Source: Toxoplasma gondii ME49 (lineage: Eukaryota; Apicomplexa; Conoidasida; Eucoccidiorida; Sarcocystidae). Taken from it: a stretch of DNA of 64,000 bases. Position numbers and translations under genes: made by a program. The stretch's first letter is position 1; each line of letters begins with the position of its first letter. The notes under the pieces were generated by a model that was not told the origin of the DNA, searched no databases, and saw nothing but the letters and a program-made list of their open reading frames with translations. Below are positions 49,151 through 60,349 of this stretch, piece by piece. Where the stretch lies: assembly GCF_000006565.2 (NCBI RefSeq), contig NC_031475.1:3001189-3065188 (forward strand), in the 5' to 3' direction.

Positions 49151-49604
49151 GGAAATCGAAGTGAACGTAGAGACACCTGTACACACGCGGTGATATAGAG
49201 ATCGATAAATATGTATATATATATATATATATATGCATATGTATTTCGGATGCGGCGTATGAAACGGACGCGTTCAGGGTGTCGCTTGTGTATTTGAGGA
49301 GTCGATTGTCAGCGCGTATAGTCTTCCGCTGAGGCATTTTTGGTATCTGTTGAGACGCAGAGGCGAACATGTTCTTGGCCGCTGTCGACGTGCCTCTCCC
49401 TTCTTTCCAGATGCGAAATCCATTTGAAACAGCGACGTTCTGAGATTTTCTTATCCTTTGTGTGCGAAGAATCCTCTCTTCCAGAACACAAAGAGAGTCG
49501 TCTCTACCATGCCGCACCACCCTGGTACCCTTTTGCTTTCAATGAAAAAAAAATTTTCTGGCATGTCTTTGCATATGCATGCCTTTCTACCTTCGATAAA
49601 GCTA

Positions 49605-49684
49605 CAAGGCTACACCTATATATATCTCCACGTATATTCATACATAAATATATACATAGACATAAATATATGCACATACGTAAA

Positions 49685-49720
<36 letters not shown>
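49605..49720. repeat. (TA)n-rich tract
   Basis: Imperfect TATACATA and TA repeats in the intergenic region; smaller TA tracts lie at about 49112-49140 and 49212-49236. Confidence 0.8.
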
Positions 49721-50084
49721 TTTTCTATCAGTATACAGCACAAGTCAACGAGACATCAACAGCTATCTCGACATCCGTGTACGACTACCTTTGTTGACAT
49801 GGATCGATACATGTGTGAATAATATATGCTTGTGAAGACATATATGCATAAAAACTCTAATTTCAGCACAGAGAGAGACCCCAAGACAAGGTGCACAGTG
49901 TGTGCCGACAGTCTTCGCGTACCACAGGGCGGGACTGTCTAATTATGACAGTCTCAAATTCTATCGCCAGCCATTGCCTCTGTTTTTAGACGCATGGCGT
50001 TCAGTGGGGGGTCTATTTCTCTACAACGTATCATTTTCACAAATATATTTAAACATGTGTAGTATACAGAAACAACTCAGACTT

Positions 50085-50222
50085 TAGAATATATATATGT
50101 ATATATCTTCTAAAGATATATATATATATATATATCTATATGTGTATATATCTTCTAAATATATATATATATATATGTATATATCTTCTAAATATATATA
50201 TATATATATATATGTATATATC
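50085..50222. repeat. AT-rich minisatellite with a TCTTCTAAA core
   Basis: Three copies of a unit of about 35-50 nt, each containing TATATCTTCTAAA followed by a TA run, form a tandem array ending at TATATCGTTGG. It differs from the plain TA tracts by its conserved non-TA core. Confidence 0.85.
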
Positions 50223-50671
50223 GTTGGTGTTTGGAGGAGATAGCTTGGACTTGAGCAGAGACCGTGCAAATGAGGTTCCTTCCTTACTGCGTTTCTTCTG
50301 GAGCGCGAGACGCGTGTGAGAGAACAGCGATGTCTTCAGAAGGAGCAGGAAGCGAAACAGGAGGAGCAGGTGTGATGTGTCTATTGCGCAAAAGGCGCGA
50401 AAAAATCGTTACACTGCCGTCGGGGAACGCTGGAAATCGATCCCAACGCACTTGTGTCTCTAGGCAAGGACCGAGACAAGGGCGCCTCGCCTATCGCTAC
50501 CGAGCTTCGATTTCCCCACCGTTTCACAAACAAGAAGGACTTTCTTTTCCTTTCCTGTTTCACGATAGGGCTGTTAAGACCGCAATCCACCCAGACGAGA
50601 AAGTCTGCCGTTCTGCATGTTCTTCGCGTCAACGCGGTTGAGGTGACTCTCCACCCGCCACCGCGAAATTC

Positions 50672-50686
50672 GGGTATATATACACC
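50672..50686. repeat. Variant palindromic element GGGTATATATACACC
   Basis: Diverged copy of the GGTGTAYRTACACC palindrome about 1.2 kb upstream of the CNOT9 start codon; it also resembles a TATA-like sequence. Confidence 0.5.
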
Positions 50687-51898
50687 GCAGCTTCCCGTTT
50701 TTCCTTGCGACTCACCGGTCAGAAAAACGAGAAAATGAGATTTACGAAATGGCCGAGTCTCTTCTCGTTCCCCGTTTTCCGCATGTTACTGGGGTCCGTC
50801 GCGCGACTTCTCTGCGCCGCACTGCACTCTGCATGCACGGTTCTTTTCTCCCCTTTCATCCCGTTCCGGCGCAGAGCCTTCTTTGCTTCTTCCGTTGTCT
50901 TTCTCTGCCCTCCACTCGCGCCACATGCCTCTCTTATTCTTTGCCTCGCGGTCTTGGCTTTCGCTCTTCTCTGCTGAGCGCTCCGGTGAAGAAAATCTCT
51001 CCGTTCTCTTCTGTGTCTCCTGACCGGTCGGCCTCATCCCCTCACAGCACGAGCGACTTCTGCGCTCACCATCGACGGCACTTTCTTGATTTTACGCTTC
51101 TCTCTTTGTTCTCGCGGCTTTCCCTCACGTCTCTCCTCTTGTCAGCCTCTCGTTTCCTTCGCTGCTGCTTTCCGTCGCGCGCTTCTGCAGGTTGTGGCGT
51201 CCCTTGCTCGGCCTGCTTCTGCCGTGCACATGCCTCTCTTGTTTTCAACAGCCTCTTTTCTTTTCTCGCCTTTCTCTGTTTCGCCGACACTGCGTCTCCG
51301 TCAACTCTTCGCGCTTTCCTCCTCTCTCGCGCGCGCGCGCCTCGAGACTCGGAGCTCGACCACTCAGCTTCGTCGGCACGCCTGTCTCCCGCCTCTCCCG
51401 CCTCTCGTTCGCGGCACATGCATCTGCATAGAGAGCAATAAATAAATGCATGTATAAATGTAAACGCGGATATATGTGAACTTCTTTGTTTGATTACATG
51501 CAAGTCTCGTAAGGGAGTCCTAGGTACTGACGCGGCGGTGCGTCCTTTTTTTCGCCTGCATTTCACCCTTCTTCTCCCTCGCCAGCGACGCGCGCGTTTT
51601 TCCAGAAAGAAAAGTCGAAGACGCCTGGACGCTTGCTTCTTCACACAAAGAAGATAACCTACACGTTCTATTCCTCTTTTCTCACTCTTCTTTGTCTACT
51701 TCCCTCTGTACTCCCTGTTCTCTTTCGCCATTCTTTCTCCCTGCTCGTTTTTCTCTCGCTGTTTCTCTCTTCCCCTTCGCATCTCTCTGTGTGAATCCTC
51801 CTCTTCCTCTTCCACTCTTTGCTTTTCTTCACCCTCTACCTTCTCCCCCTCTCCGCGGTCTTCTTCACTACAGGTCCACTTCTTCTTCGCATGCGAGG

Positions 51899-54672
51899 AT
51901 GATGGGCGTTCCTCCGGCGACAGGCGGCAGCCTGGCCTCTGGCGAAGCGCGAAGTTTGCCGAGTCCATCCAGCTCTTCGTTTTCTTCGTCCTTCGCTTCT
52001 TCGGCCTCAGCTTCAGAGCCTGCTGCTGCTTCGAGCGCCGCGAGTGCGTCTGGCCAGCAGGGCGCTGCCGCTGCGCAGACCACCGGAGGCCAGTCTTCAC
52101 TGTCGGCCTCCGTCGCCTCTTCGCTTCCCGACAAAGATCATGTTTGCCAGCTTCTCCTCGACCTCTGCGTCCTGGAGAAACGCGAAGCGGCTCTTGCAGA
52201 CCTCTCGAAAAGACGCGAGCAGTACCCCGACCTCGCTCCCCTGTTGTGGCACAGCTTCGGCACCATTGCCGCGATTCTGCAGGAAATCATCGCCATCTAG
52301 TAAGCGTGCGGCCACCGCCATACTCACATCCACCTGACTCTCCATATATATATCTCTATATCTATCTATATATGTATATATATATATATATATATATAAT
52401 CTTGCGGTTATTTACTCTCTCTACGCAGCTTACCGTATATACATATATATATATATATATATATTCAGAGAGAGAGCTATATCTATATGCATATATATAT
52501 ATATATATATATGCGTGCAGGATATCTATGCATATCCACTGTGTACGATTGAGTGTATGTATACGGGGAGATACACCTATAGTTAGACGTTAAATGCCGG
52601 TGTCGTTTGAAAGGATCTGCAGGGGGGAAAGCAGTGATGGTCGCACGAGACCGGCGAGTATGAAACGAAGAAGAGAGCGCGGATGAGCTCTCGCATTTGA
52701 TTTGGCATGTAAGTTCACCTGTTTTTGTTTTCATGTGATCTGTTGGTTTTTCAGTCCGTGTCTCTCGCCTCCCACCTTGACTGCTGCGGCCTCGAACCGC
52801 GTCTGCAACTCCCTCGCGCTTCTGCAGTGTGTCGCGTCTCATCCAGATACGCGACAGGCGTTTCTCAACGGTAGGGAGCCTGCGGGAAGACGCGAGGGAG
52901 AGAACAGCAAAGAGCGAGTCCGAGCAGAACGGAGAGGACAAGAAAGCGACAAGGGAGAGAAAGAGAATCCGCGACGGAGGCGGAGAGAGCGGAAGGTCAA
53001 GGGGAGGAAGCAAACCAGCAGAGGGAGAAGAAGAACGAGAAGATGCGCGGTGCAAGAACCCAGGAAGGGGAAGAGGGAGAAGAGAGAGGAGGTAGCGGAG
53101 GAGCCTGGTGAGGCAAATGAGACGATGGAAATGAGGGATGAAGCTCAAAAAGAAGCGAAGGAGGAGGGCAGAGGAAATGAAATGGAACATGAAGACTGCG
53201 AATCTTGTTTTTATTTTCAGCGCACATTCCGCTGTTCCTCTACCCGTTTCTGAATACTGTCTCCAAGACCCGGCCTCTCGAGTATCTTCGGCTGACATCG
53301 CTCGGGGTCGTCGGAGCTTTGGTTAAGATCGACGACGCAGAAGTTATCAACTTTCTTCTCCAGACTGAAATCATTCCGCTGTGTCTGCGAATCATGGAGA
53401 CAGGCTCGGAGCTCTCCAAAACGGTGAGTCTGCGTAACGGCAGGTCTGCTCGTCTGTCTCCCCTCATCGTCCAGAGCCTTCCTGACTTGTCTGTCAATGC
53501 CTCTGGGTCTTGACCGCTCTATATCACATTGTCTCTGACGAGCTCCGAGTCATCTTTGCTTTCCGTGCATCTCGGCTTCTGTTGTTTTCACACTGACTTC
53601 CCCGTCCGTTTCCTCGCTGCGACCTTTGTCTGTTTCGTCTCCCATCTCATCATTGACGTCTGCTCCGTCTTTCTCGTCTTCTTCGTCTCCCCTTCTCCTG
53701 GTCCGTTCCCTCCGTGGTTTGGTTCTTCTTCTTCGTCTCCCCTTCTTCGTCGGCTTCTCGCTGCATCGGTCATCGTACCTTCCCCGTTTCGCCTGCGCGC
53801 TCTGCAGGTCGCGACGTTCATCGTCCAAAAGGTTTTGCTCGACGACGTCGGTCTGTCGTACATTTGCGCGACGGCGGAGCGGTTCTACGCCGTCAGCACT
53901 GTGCTGTGCAACATGGTCTCTTCGCTCGCAGAGTGCCCGCCTGCCCGACTGTTGAAACACGTCATTCGCTGCTACCTCAGATTGACCGACAACGACCGGG
54001 CGCGGGAAGCTCTCAAACAATGCTTGCCAGACGCTCTCAAGTACGCCGGAAGAACAAAGGAAGTCACCGCCTGGAGCGAAGGCGAGAGGCCGAGAGACAA
54101 GCGAAGCTATCGGCAGAGGAGGCGCGGAATAAGAAAGCAGAAAGAAGGAGAGAGAGAGGAACGAGAGGGAGAGAGAGAGGAACGAGAGGGAGAGAGAGAG
54201 AGGAACGAGAGGGAGAGAGAGAGGAACGAGAGGGAGAGAGGGTGATGGGGCGGGAAGGAGCTGGAGCTGAACTGGCAGAGACCTGTGACGCTTTCGTGAA
54301 TGCGAGCGGAGGAGTATGGCCACAACAAACGAGAGAGAAAAACGGATGCGAAACAAGCTCGAGATGGAGGTGAAGAAGGCAGACGAAGCGAGAGGAAGCG
54401 AGAGAGGCGAACGGAAGGCGAAAGGCAGAGAAGGCAGAATCGCGGGAGAGAAGCGAGCTGTTCTGGGGACATGGCGTGGATGAGAGAGGGAAGGTAATTA
54501 CGGTTGGTGATCTTTCCTCGGACTTCTCTGTGCGTCTGTCTGCCGTTTCTTCAGAGACGCGACGTTTCACGCAGCGTTGCAAGACGAGCCTCTGACGAAA
54601 AAATGGCTGCTCCAGCTTCTCCAGGCAGTTGCCCCGAGCGAGGTCCACAACGCCGCAGCTGTGCAGTCTTGA
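51899..54672 (+). CDS. CNOT9: CCR4-NOT complex subunit 9 (CNOT9/CAF40/RQCD1), 5 exons
   Basis: Armadillo-repeat subunit of the CCR4-NOT deadenylase complex, a peptide-binding platform in mRNA decay. Exons: 51899-52299, 52755-52870, 53221-53423, 53808-54040, 54555-54672; all joins keep frame, giving 356 aa. The start [10 protein letters not shown] is followed by a Ser/Ala-rich extension of about 75 residues not typical of the family. The core then matches CNOT9 closely: [121 protein letters not shown] and TKKWLLQLL before the stop. This is one of the most conserved proteins in the window and fixes the intron boundaries firmly. Confidence 0.96.
52345..52515. repeat. (TA)n tracts in CNOT9 intron 1
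   Basis: TA tracts at about 52345-52400, 52436-52464 and 52486-52513, separated by short unique sequence, between CNOT9 exons 1 and 2. Confidence 0.85.
54150..54241 (+). repeat. Purine tandem repeat in CNOT9 intron 4
   Basis: About four copies of GAGGAACGAGAGGGAGAGA and variants lie a little over 100 nt after the donor of CNOT9 exon 4. The array is open in several frames on both strands, which explains long spurious frames here. Confidence 0.9.
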
Positions 54673-54770
54673 ACGAGCTGGTGCTGAACGAGCTGGTGCA
54701 GAAAAAGCAGGGAAGTACGAGACGCGAGAGGCGGAAGCGGAGGAAGTACGAGACGCGAGAAGCAAGAGCG
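54671..54770 (+). repeat. Two small tandem duplications in the CNOT9 3' UTR
   Basis: GAACGAGCTGGTGCT/A is duplicated right after the CNOT9 stop codon, and a GGAAGTACGAGACGCGAGA unit is duplicated at about 54711-54765. Confidence 0.8.
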
Positions 54771-55142
54771 ACCAAGGAGGTGCAGAACGAGAGGAGACAG
54801 ACAGAGACAGAGAGACAGAGAGGGAGCCAATCAGCTACGCAGAAGGTGTGCCTGTCGAAGAGAAAAGAATGCGTACTTCTTTCAGGTGAACTATGCCGAA
54901 GTGAAGGGGTTTTCGTGGAGGCGCGAACTGCCTTTTCAACATCTGAGTTTGTGTAGTGTGAAGCCCAAGGAGTGTGTCGTGCGGACTTGTATGGAAGCGT
55001 GGAGGGAGAGCGGAAAGAAGGTTGTGCAATTGAAGCTTTTCAAAGGGCGTTTCTAGATGGAAAAACGGAGAAAACGGTCTCCAGTGTCGCAGGGCACCCA
55101 CACCTGTGAGAGACTCTCGGTGCTTTCGCCTGTCGGGAACTT

Positions 55143-55157
55143 CCCCCCCCCCCCCCC
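55143..55157. repeat. Poly-C run of 15
   Basis: C homopolymer followed by ACCCC in the CNOT9 3' flank. Confidence 0.9.
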
Positions 55158-55639
55158 ACCCCGACAGTCTCACCAGTGCGCCAGACACCTGCTGATGAAC
55201 TGTCAACGAATTTACAAGACGCGAAAGGTTCGACTGGGTGTACGTTTTCGCGATTCCTTCTTCCACGGCCGAAACAGCCGCTGCGGTGGGGGGGGAGACA
55301 CCAGTTTGTTTTCGCGTGTATCCGAATCGTCGCGGCCTTCAAACAGCCGTGGCTCAAATCAGGATCCTGCGGGCGGACGCTACGGCGTCTTGCAAGTAGC
55401 GGGAAGCTTCTCTCTTTTAATACCTCGAAGCATCACTTTTTGTCGCGCTTCTGGAGACAGGCTTTTTTTGTCTGCAACTGCAGCGCTCAGATATCCTTTC
55501 CAGATTCACATCGCTTCTCTCCTCCGTAGTGAGCTCCTCACTTCCATCTCTCCGCAACGCCCGTTTCCAGTCAGGTCTCGTAAAACGTCGGCACACTTAG
55601 CCCCACAAAGAAATATGCACATACAGATATCCTTCATAC

Positions 55640-55668
55640 ATACATTCATATATATACGCATATGCATA

Positions 55669-55701
<33 letters not shown>

Positions 55702-55716
55702 GTATATATGTATTGG
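55640..55716. repeat. (TA)n-rich microsatellite
   Basis: TATACGCATATGC-type start passing into two TA runs in the convergent intergenic region. Confidence 0.85.
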
Positions 55717-56674
55717 TCTGGAGGTCGATCAGGTGTATGGAGACATGGATCTGCCAATATGCAGGAGGTGGACGAGTTGGAAGGATTCGCCTGTGGAGAG
55801 CCTTTTGAGGTTCCTGTGAACGAGGTTGTTGAGTCTTTTGCAGATTCTGGGGCATCTGGAAGTTGCGTCTTCGCGTCGACGCGTGCTTTGTACGGGAGAC
55901 ACTGTTCGCAGGTCTCTCCGGCTCGCTCGCGTTTTGTTTATTCCCTTTGGAGAGCGGAGCCACGAGCGTCTGCGCTTCGTCACGCAGTTTCAAAATGTCT
56001 TCCCGATTCGAGTCCCCCCGCCTTCGGAGTGTCTCGACGGGAGGCGAAAGACGCAACTCAAGACGCAGAAACCGATCACTAGGTCCCGAGGAAATACTTT
56101 GAAAAAGGCGAGAAAGCAAAGGAAACAGAGACGAGAAATATGTCGCCGAAAGTCCAAGAGACGATTGTGTTCCCGAGAAACCGCGAAAGGTGTGACCTGG
56201 CCAGAAGCGAGAAGCACAGAGGCCTTCTGCAGGTGCACACGAAGACCAGGAGAGTGAGCAAATGCGACAGAGAAAATAAAGGAAAATGAAGGCCAACAGT
56301 GAAGAAAACAGGAGGCCCACGGTGCAGCCGCTCCTCCGGACGTGAGTCGTGGCGAGACAGTTGAAGAAGGCGCAACTCGGGCGCAGCCAAGAAAAAGACA
56401 GAGAGGAACGACAGAGAGAAGAAAGACGCAAAACCGCGCTTGACGGGGATTCCGTCGATGCCAATTCACTTTTAAGGACAATACACTCTAAAATCCGATA
56501 AGAACAACCTGCCGAGTCTCCTTTACCTTCACAGATAAAACGCAAACCAAACTGATTCACACATCTACATCCCGCTCAAACCAACACACATATGCGCATA
56601 TATATATATATATTTCCATATCCTTCCGTATGCCTTTGACTGCACGCGAGTAGGCCTCTTTTTGTGAAGCGCTT

Positions 56675-59600
56675 TCAGCTGTCTATGGGTTGTTGAAGAG
56701 CAGATGCGTAGAGCGACAATTTGCTTTGGAAAGTGTCAAGTGCGAGGCAGGCGCTGCGATACATTTCGAGTTGTTTTAGTTGAGGGACATCCGCAGCAAC
56801 AGCAGCCAAGGCCGCGCCGATGGTCAACACCATGCGCGTCAGCTTGCGACATGCGTCCGCCGCGCCTTCTTGTTCTTCTCGACTCAACTGAAAACCGCAA
56901 AAAGTTAAAAAAACAGAGTGCAGACAAGATACTCTCTTCGTCTCAACATACCCACATACACACAGATACACACGCATATATATATATATATATATATATA
57001 TAAAGGTTTACGTATACATGCAACTATCTATATGTAAATGTATGTGTATATATGTATTTACGGCGATGCTGAAGATGCCTCGAAGATTCCACCCCAGGAC
57101 TCTTTTGTTTCCGTCCTTCCCTCAGCATCGCCGACGGTGTTCGAACGCCGACTCCGCGAAACAGAGCTTGGCGTCCTGCGAAGAACTCCACTTTGTGCAC
57201 CAGCACAGACTGAGGCTGCACTGTCTCAGTTCCGTGTGTTGCTTTCTCCCCACTGTCTCACCTGCGCTTGAAGACAGTCGTTGGGCGTTTCGAAAAAAGG
57301 GAGTTTTCCCTCGCTCAAGTAGAAGGAAAACGTCTTGATGAAGGTTTGTCCAGAAGTTGAGTTCTCTTCGTTCATCAACCAGGCGTCGAACAGCCAAGCG
57401 AAAATCGTCGCCTGCACCTGGGGCGTGAGACTGATGTGAAGCGTCATGCCCGGAGACCGAGTCTACAAGGAAAGGAAAAAAACTACAGAAGAGCATGCCC
57501 TCCGTGGACGTTGTATGAGGAAGTGTAAACTCACTAACGAACGTCGCAACACCCAGTGGGAAGAGAAAGACTCATCTCTCTTTCGTTAAGCTCCGTGACG
57601 GATCTCACTTCACCTTACGAGCGCTTTCAGCGTTTCTCTTCCTTCGTTTCCTTCACTTGTTCCCCTCTCTCTCTTCCCTCTTTCTCCTCTTTCTCGCTCT
57701 ATCGATTTCCTCTGGCGGCCTCCACGCGGGACCTCTAGAGGCGCAACACTCTCTGAGGTGAACAACATGGAGCAGCCGCGAGGGAGTTTTTCTGATTTTT
57801 CTTGGCTCACTCGCACGAGGTGGAGATACGCGTCGACCAGCGTCTCAGGGGGGACGCGTCGGTGCAGAATCATCCACGCTGGCCACAGCGCAGGAGGAAG
57901 GAGCAGGCACTCTGTGCATGCGTCGTCGCCTCCGAGCCGTCGAGAAGGATGAAGAAGCAGTTCCTCGACAAAGCGACTCTGCTCTCCAGAGAAGTCGTTC
58001 CTGTCACGAGTCAAAAGCGGAGAAAGCGACAACTCTCGCTCCTGAACGAACTTGTGCAGAAGCAGAAGATACTCCGGCATCAGGCGTCGCTGTACACGCC
58101 GCAAACCTACGTCCGGATAAGAAAGCAGATCGTCGAGCTGAAAAGGAAAAGAGAGGTTCACAGCCGCATTCTGAACGAATTAACACCAGAAAAGAATATA
58201 GAATATAAATAAATATATGCGTCCATCCTCGTGTACATATATAGATAAATCTATAATACTATGGTATTATATATGTATGTATATGTATTGTGGAGTGTAC
58301 AGAAACGGTGTACACGTTGACAGTATGGCATGTGGAGAGGAGAGAGAACTCCTATGTTGATACACCCGCAGTCGACAGGAAGGGATACACACAACATACG
58401 GATGGACTTCAGTCAAAAAACGAAGAGAGACGGAAACGCCACAAAAGAGCATGTACACACGGTCTGCAGATCATTACCCCGGAAGACGCCCACCCCAACA
58501 AAAAGAACCTTCAATCTAGACACTGATACATGTTTTATACATACATATATATATATATATATATACATAGATCAATCGATAGAGGTAGACAGATAAGTCG
58601 AGAGATCCTTGTGGCATTGGCTAGAAGAGAACGGGTGCGTCGCTGCACAGAACCTGACTGCGTTTGTCAAAGGGAACATTCGCATTGGTTTCTCACCGCG
58701 CTGTGCAGAATTTTTTCGTTTTCCAGAGCTCTCGAGGCAGCCGCGGCGAAGGCTAAGTAGCAACCGCAAGCTGCAGCAATTTTGCCTTCTCCCGCGTCGA
58801 GTTCCGAGACTCTTTCCTCTGCATCTGCTCTGTACTCTCCAGCGTCTCTCCTGGCGCCGCCGCTTGCGGTTCTCTCCGTGTCTCCGTCACGAGAACGCCG
58901 ACCGTCCGGTGGCGAGGCGCGAGCGAGGAGCTGGAGAGCGGTGATCGAGGGGAAAATTGACGAAAACGACTCGTCTTGGACGAAACGGTTTGCCCGCCAG
59001 AAGACGTCCGCCAACGTGAGCAGCTCCGAACGCGAGTACACCGTCGTCTGCAGTGCCTTCATCAGGTCCAGCAGACTGTCGAAAATCTCCTGAAGAGAAC
59101 GCAAGCACGACGCAAATCGGAAATGGAAAAAAGGAGCAAAAGAGAGCAGACGAGAAACGAGAAGAGGAACGCACAGGAACGCGAGAAGACCGGAAGCGAC
59201 AGAAGCGCAGGAAAAGAAGAGTTGCGATGCTAAACCCAGCCACTGCTCGCTCAATACCTAAGCTGCAATGATCAGTCAGCAGAAACATAAATATGTAAAT
59301 ACATAAAGAAATTTAAAGATAGATATATAATATACAAATATATATATATATATATATACATCTGAATACATATATGCGTACAAATACACGTGAAAGTGTG
59401 TACGCACTCGAATGCCCTTGTGCTGAGTAACAGACCTAGAAATATACATAGACCATCCTACTCAGACGACATCCACATGCATACTATATACTCATATATA
59501 TATATATATATTTGTACATATATATACATATACATTTGTATGTATCGGGAAGCGTTTGTTCGACTGAAAGACTGTGACTCACCCATTGTTCCGCGTTTTG

Positions 59601-60310
59601 CTGATGTTGCGGACTGGTTGGAGTTCGCTCGTGACAGCCGGCAGCGGAGCTCCTGTCGATCTCTTCTCTGTGTGCAAAGAAGTCTCGAAGGAAATCTTCG
59701 ACAGCTTCCCGAAGGAGTTGTTCCCTCTCTCCTTTTTCTCTCTCTGCTGCAGCCGTTTTCTCGCCAGAGGAGCACCCTTCGCCTGTCTCTGCTGAACGGC
59801 CGCACAACGAAGCGCCTCTCCGACTGCAAGCGAGCTCGCTCTTCACACGCGCCGCAGCAGCAGCGAACTCCAACGCCAAGAAGCAAAATACGCGCAAACA
59901 GTCTCGCAAAAGACCTTGCTGGCATCCCACCTGCACGCAAAAGAACACAAACCCTCTGCATTTAGAAGCATGTAAACATACTTACATGCGCAAAAACTAT
60001 ATACATATACAAATATATATATAAACACCATATGGGTCTATTGTATACATAAATATACATAATTGAGTAAATGTTTCTATGTATATATAAGCATGCATAA
60101 TGCATAGATTATATGTATACATATATAAGCATATATACAAATCTGTATATACATATGCGCTTTTGGCGGTGCAGTGCTTCCAACTGAACTGTGAATGGTG
60201 CCTTGCATTCATGCGCCACAATGTAGAAAGCGGTGCTCAGAGAGAACCAGAGAACGCGAACGTGAAGGAAAAAAAGACGCAGGTCTGCATCGATCCAAAT
60301 ACACCTTAAG

Positions 60311-60349
<39 letters not shown>

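Larger units (their letters stand above)
47650..51898. promoter_or_regulatory. Divergent intergenic region between the bromodomain gene (-) and CNOT9 (+)
   Basis: About 4.2 kb holding both promoters and 5' untranslated regions. It is purine-rich at 47.65-48.4 kb and pyrimidine-rich at 50.7-51.9 kb, each matching a 5' leader on the respective sense strand. CTACAG at about 51868-51873 could be the acceptor of a 5' UTR intron of CNOT9. Palindromic elements lie at 48472-48486 and 50672-50686, and TA-rich microsatellites between 48.69 and 50.22 kb. The longest open frame (50749-51441, +) is a pyrimidine-tract artefact rich in Ser, Leu, Phe and Arg. Confidence 0.55.
54673..56674. other. Convergent intergenic region between CNOT9 (+) and the nucleoporin gene (-)
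   Basis: Two 3' untranslated regions are expected. It contains a C homopolymer (55143-55157) and TA tracts near 55640-55716 and 56590-56612. Long open frames on both strands (about 55057-56082 + and 56560-55646 -) run through the TA microsatellite and show no domain, so they are not called genes. Confidence 0.55.

Noticed and set aside
50749..51441. 230-codon + strand frame upstream of CNOT9
   Set aside because: A pyrimidine-rich leader gives Ser/Leu/Phe/Arg bias in all frames; no domain and no splice link to CNOT9 exon 1.
53550..54356. 268-codon - strand frame over CNOT9 exon 4
   Set aside because: It is a shadow of the highly conserved CNOT9 exon and of the purine repeat in the following intron.
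55057..56082. 341-codon + strand frame between CNOT9 and the nucleoporin gene
   Set aside because: It runs through poly-C and a TA microsatellite, lacks any domain, and lies in a convergent 3' region.
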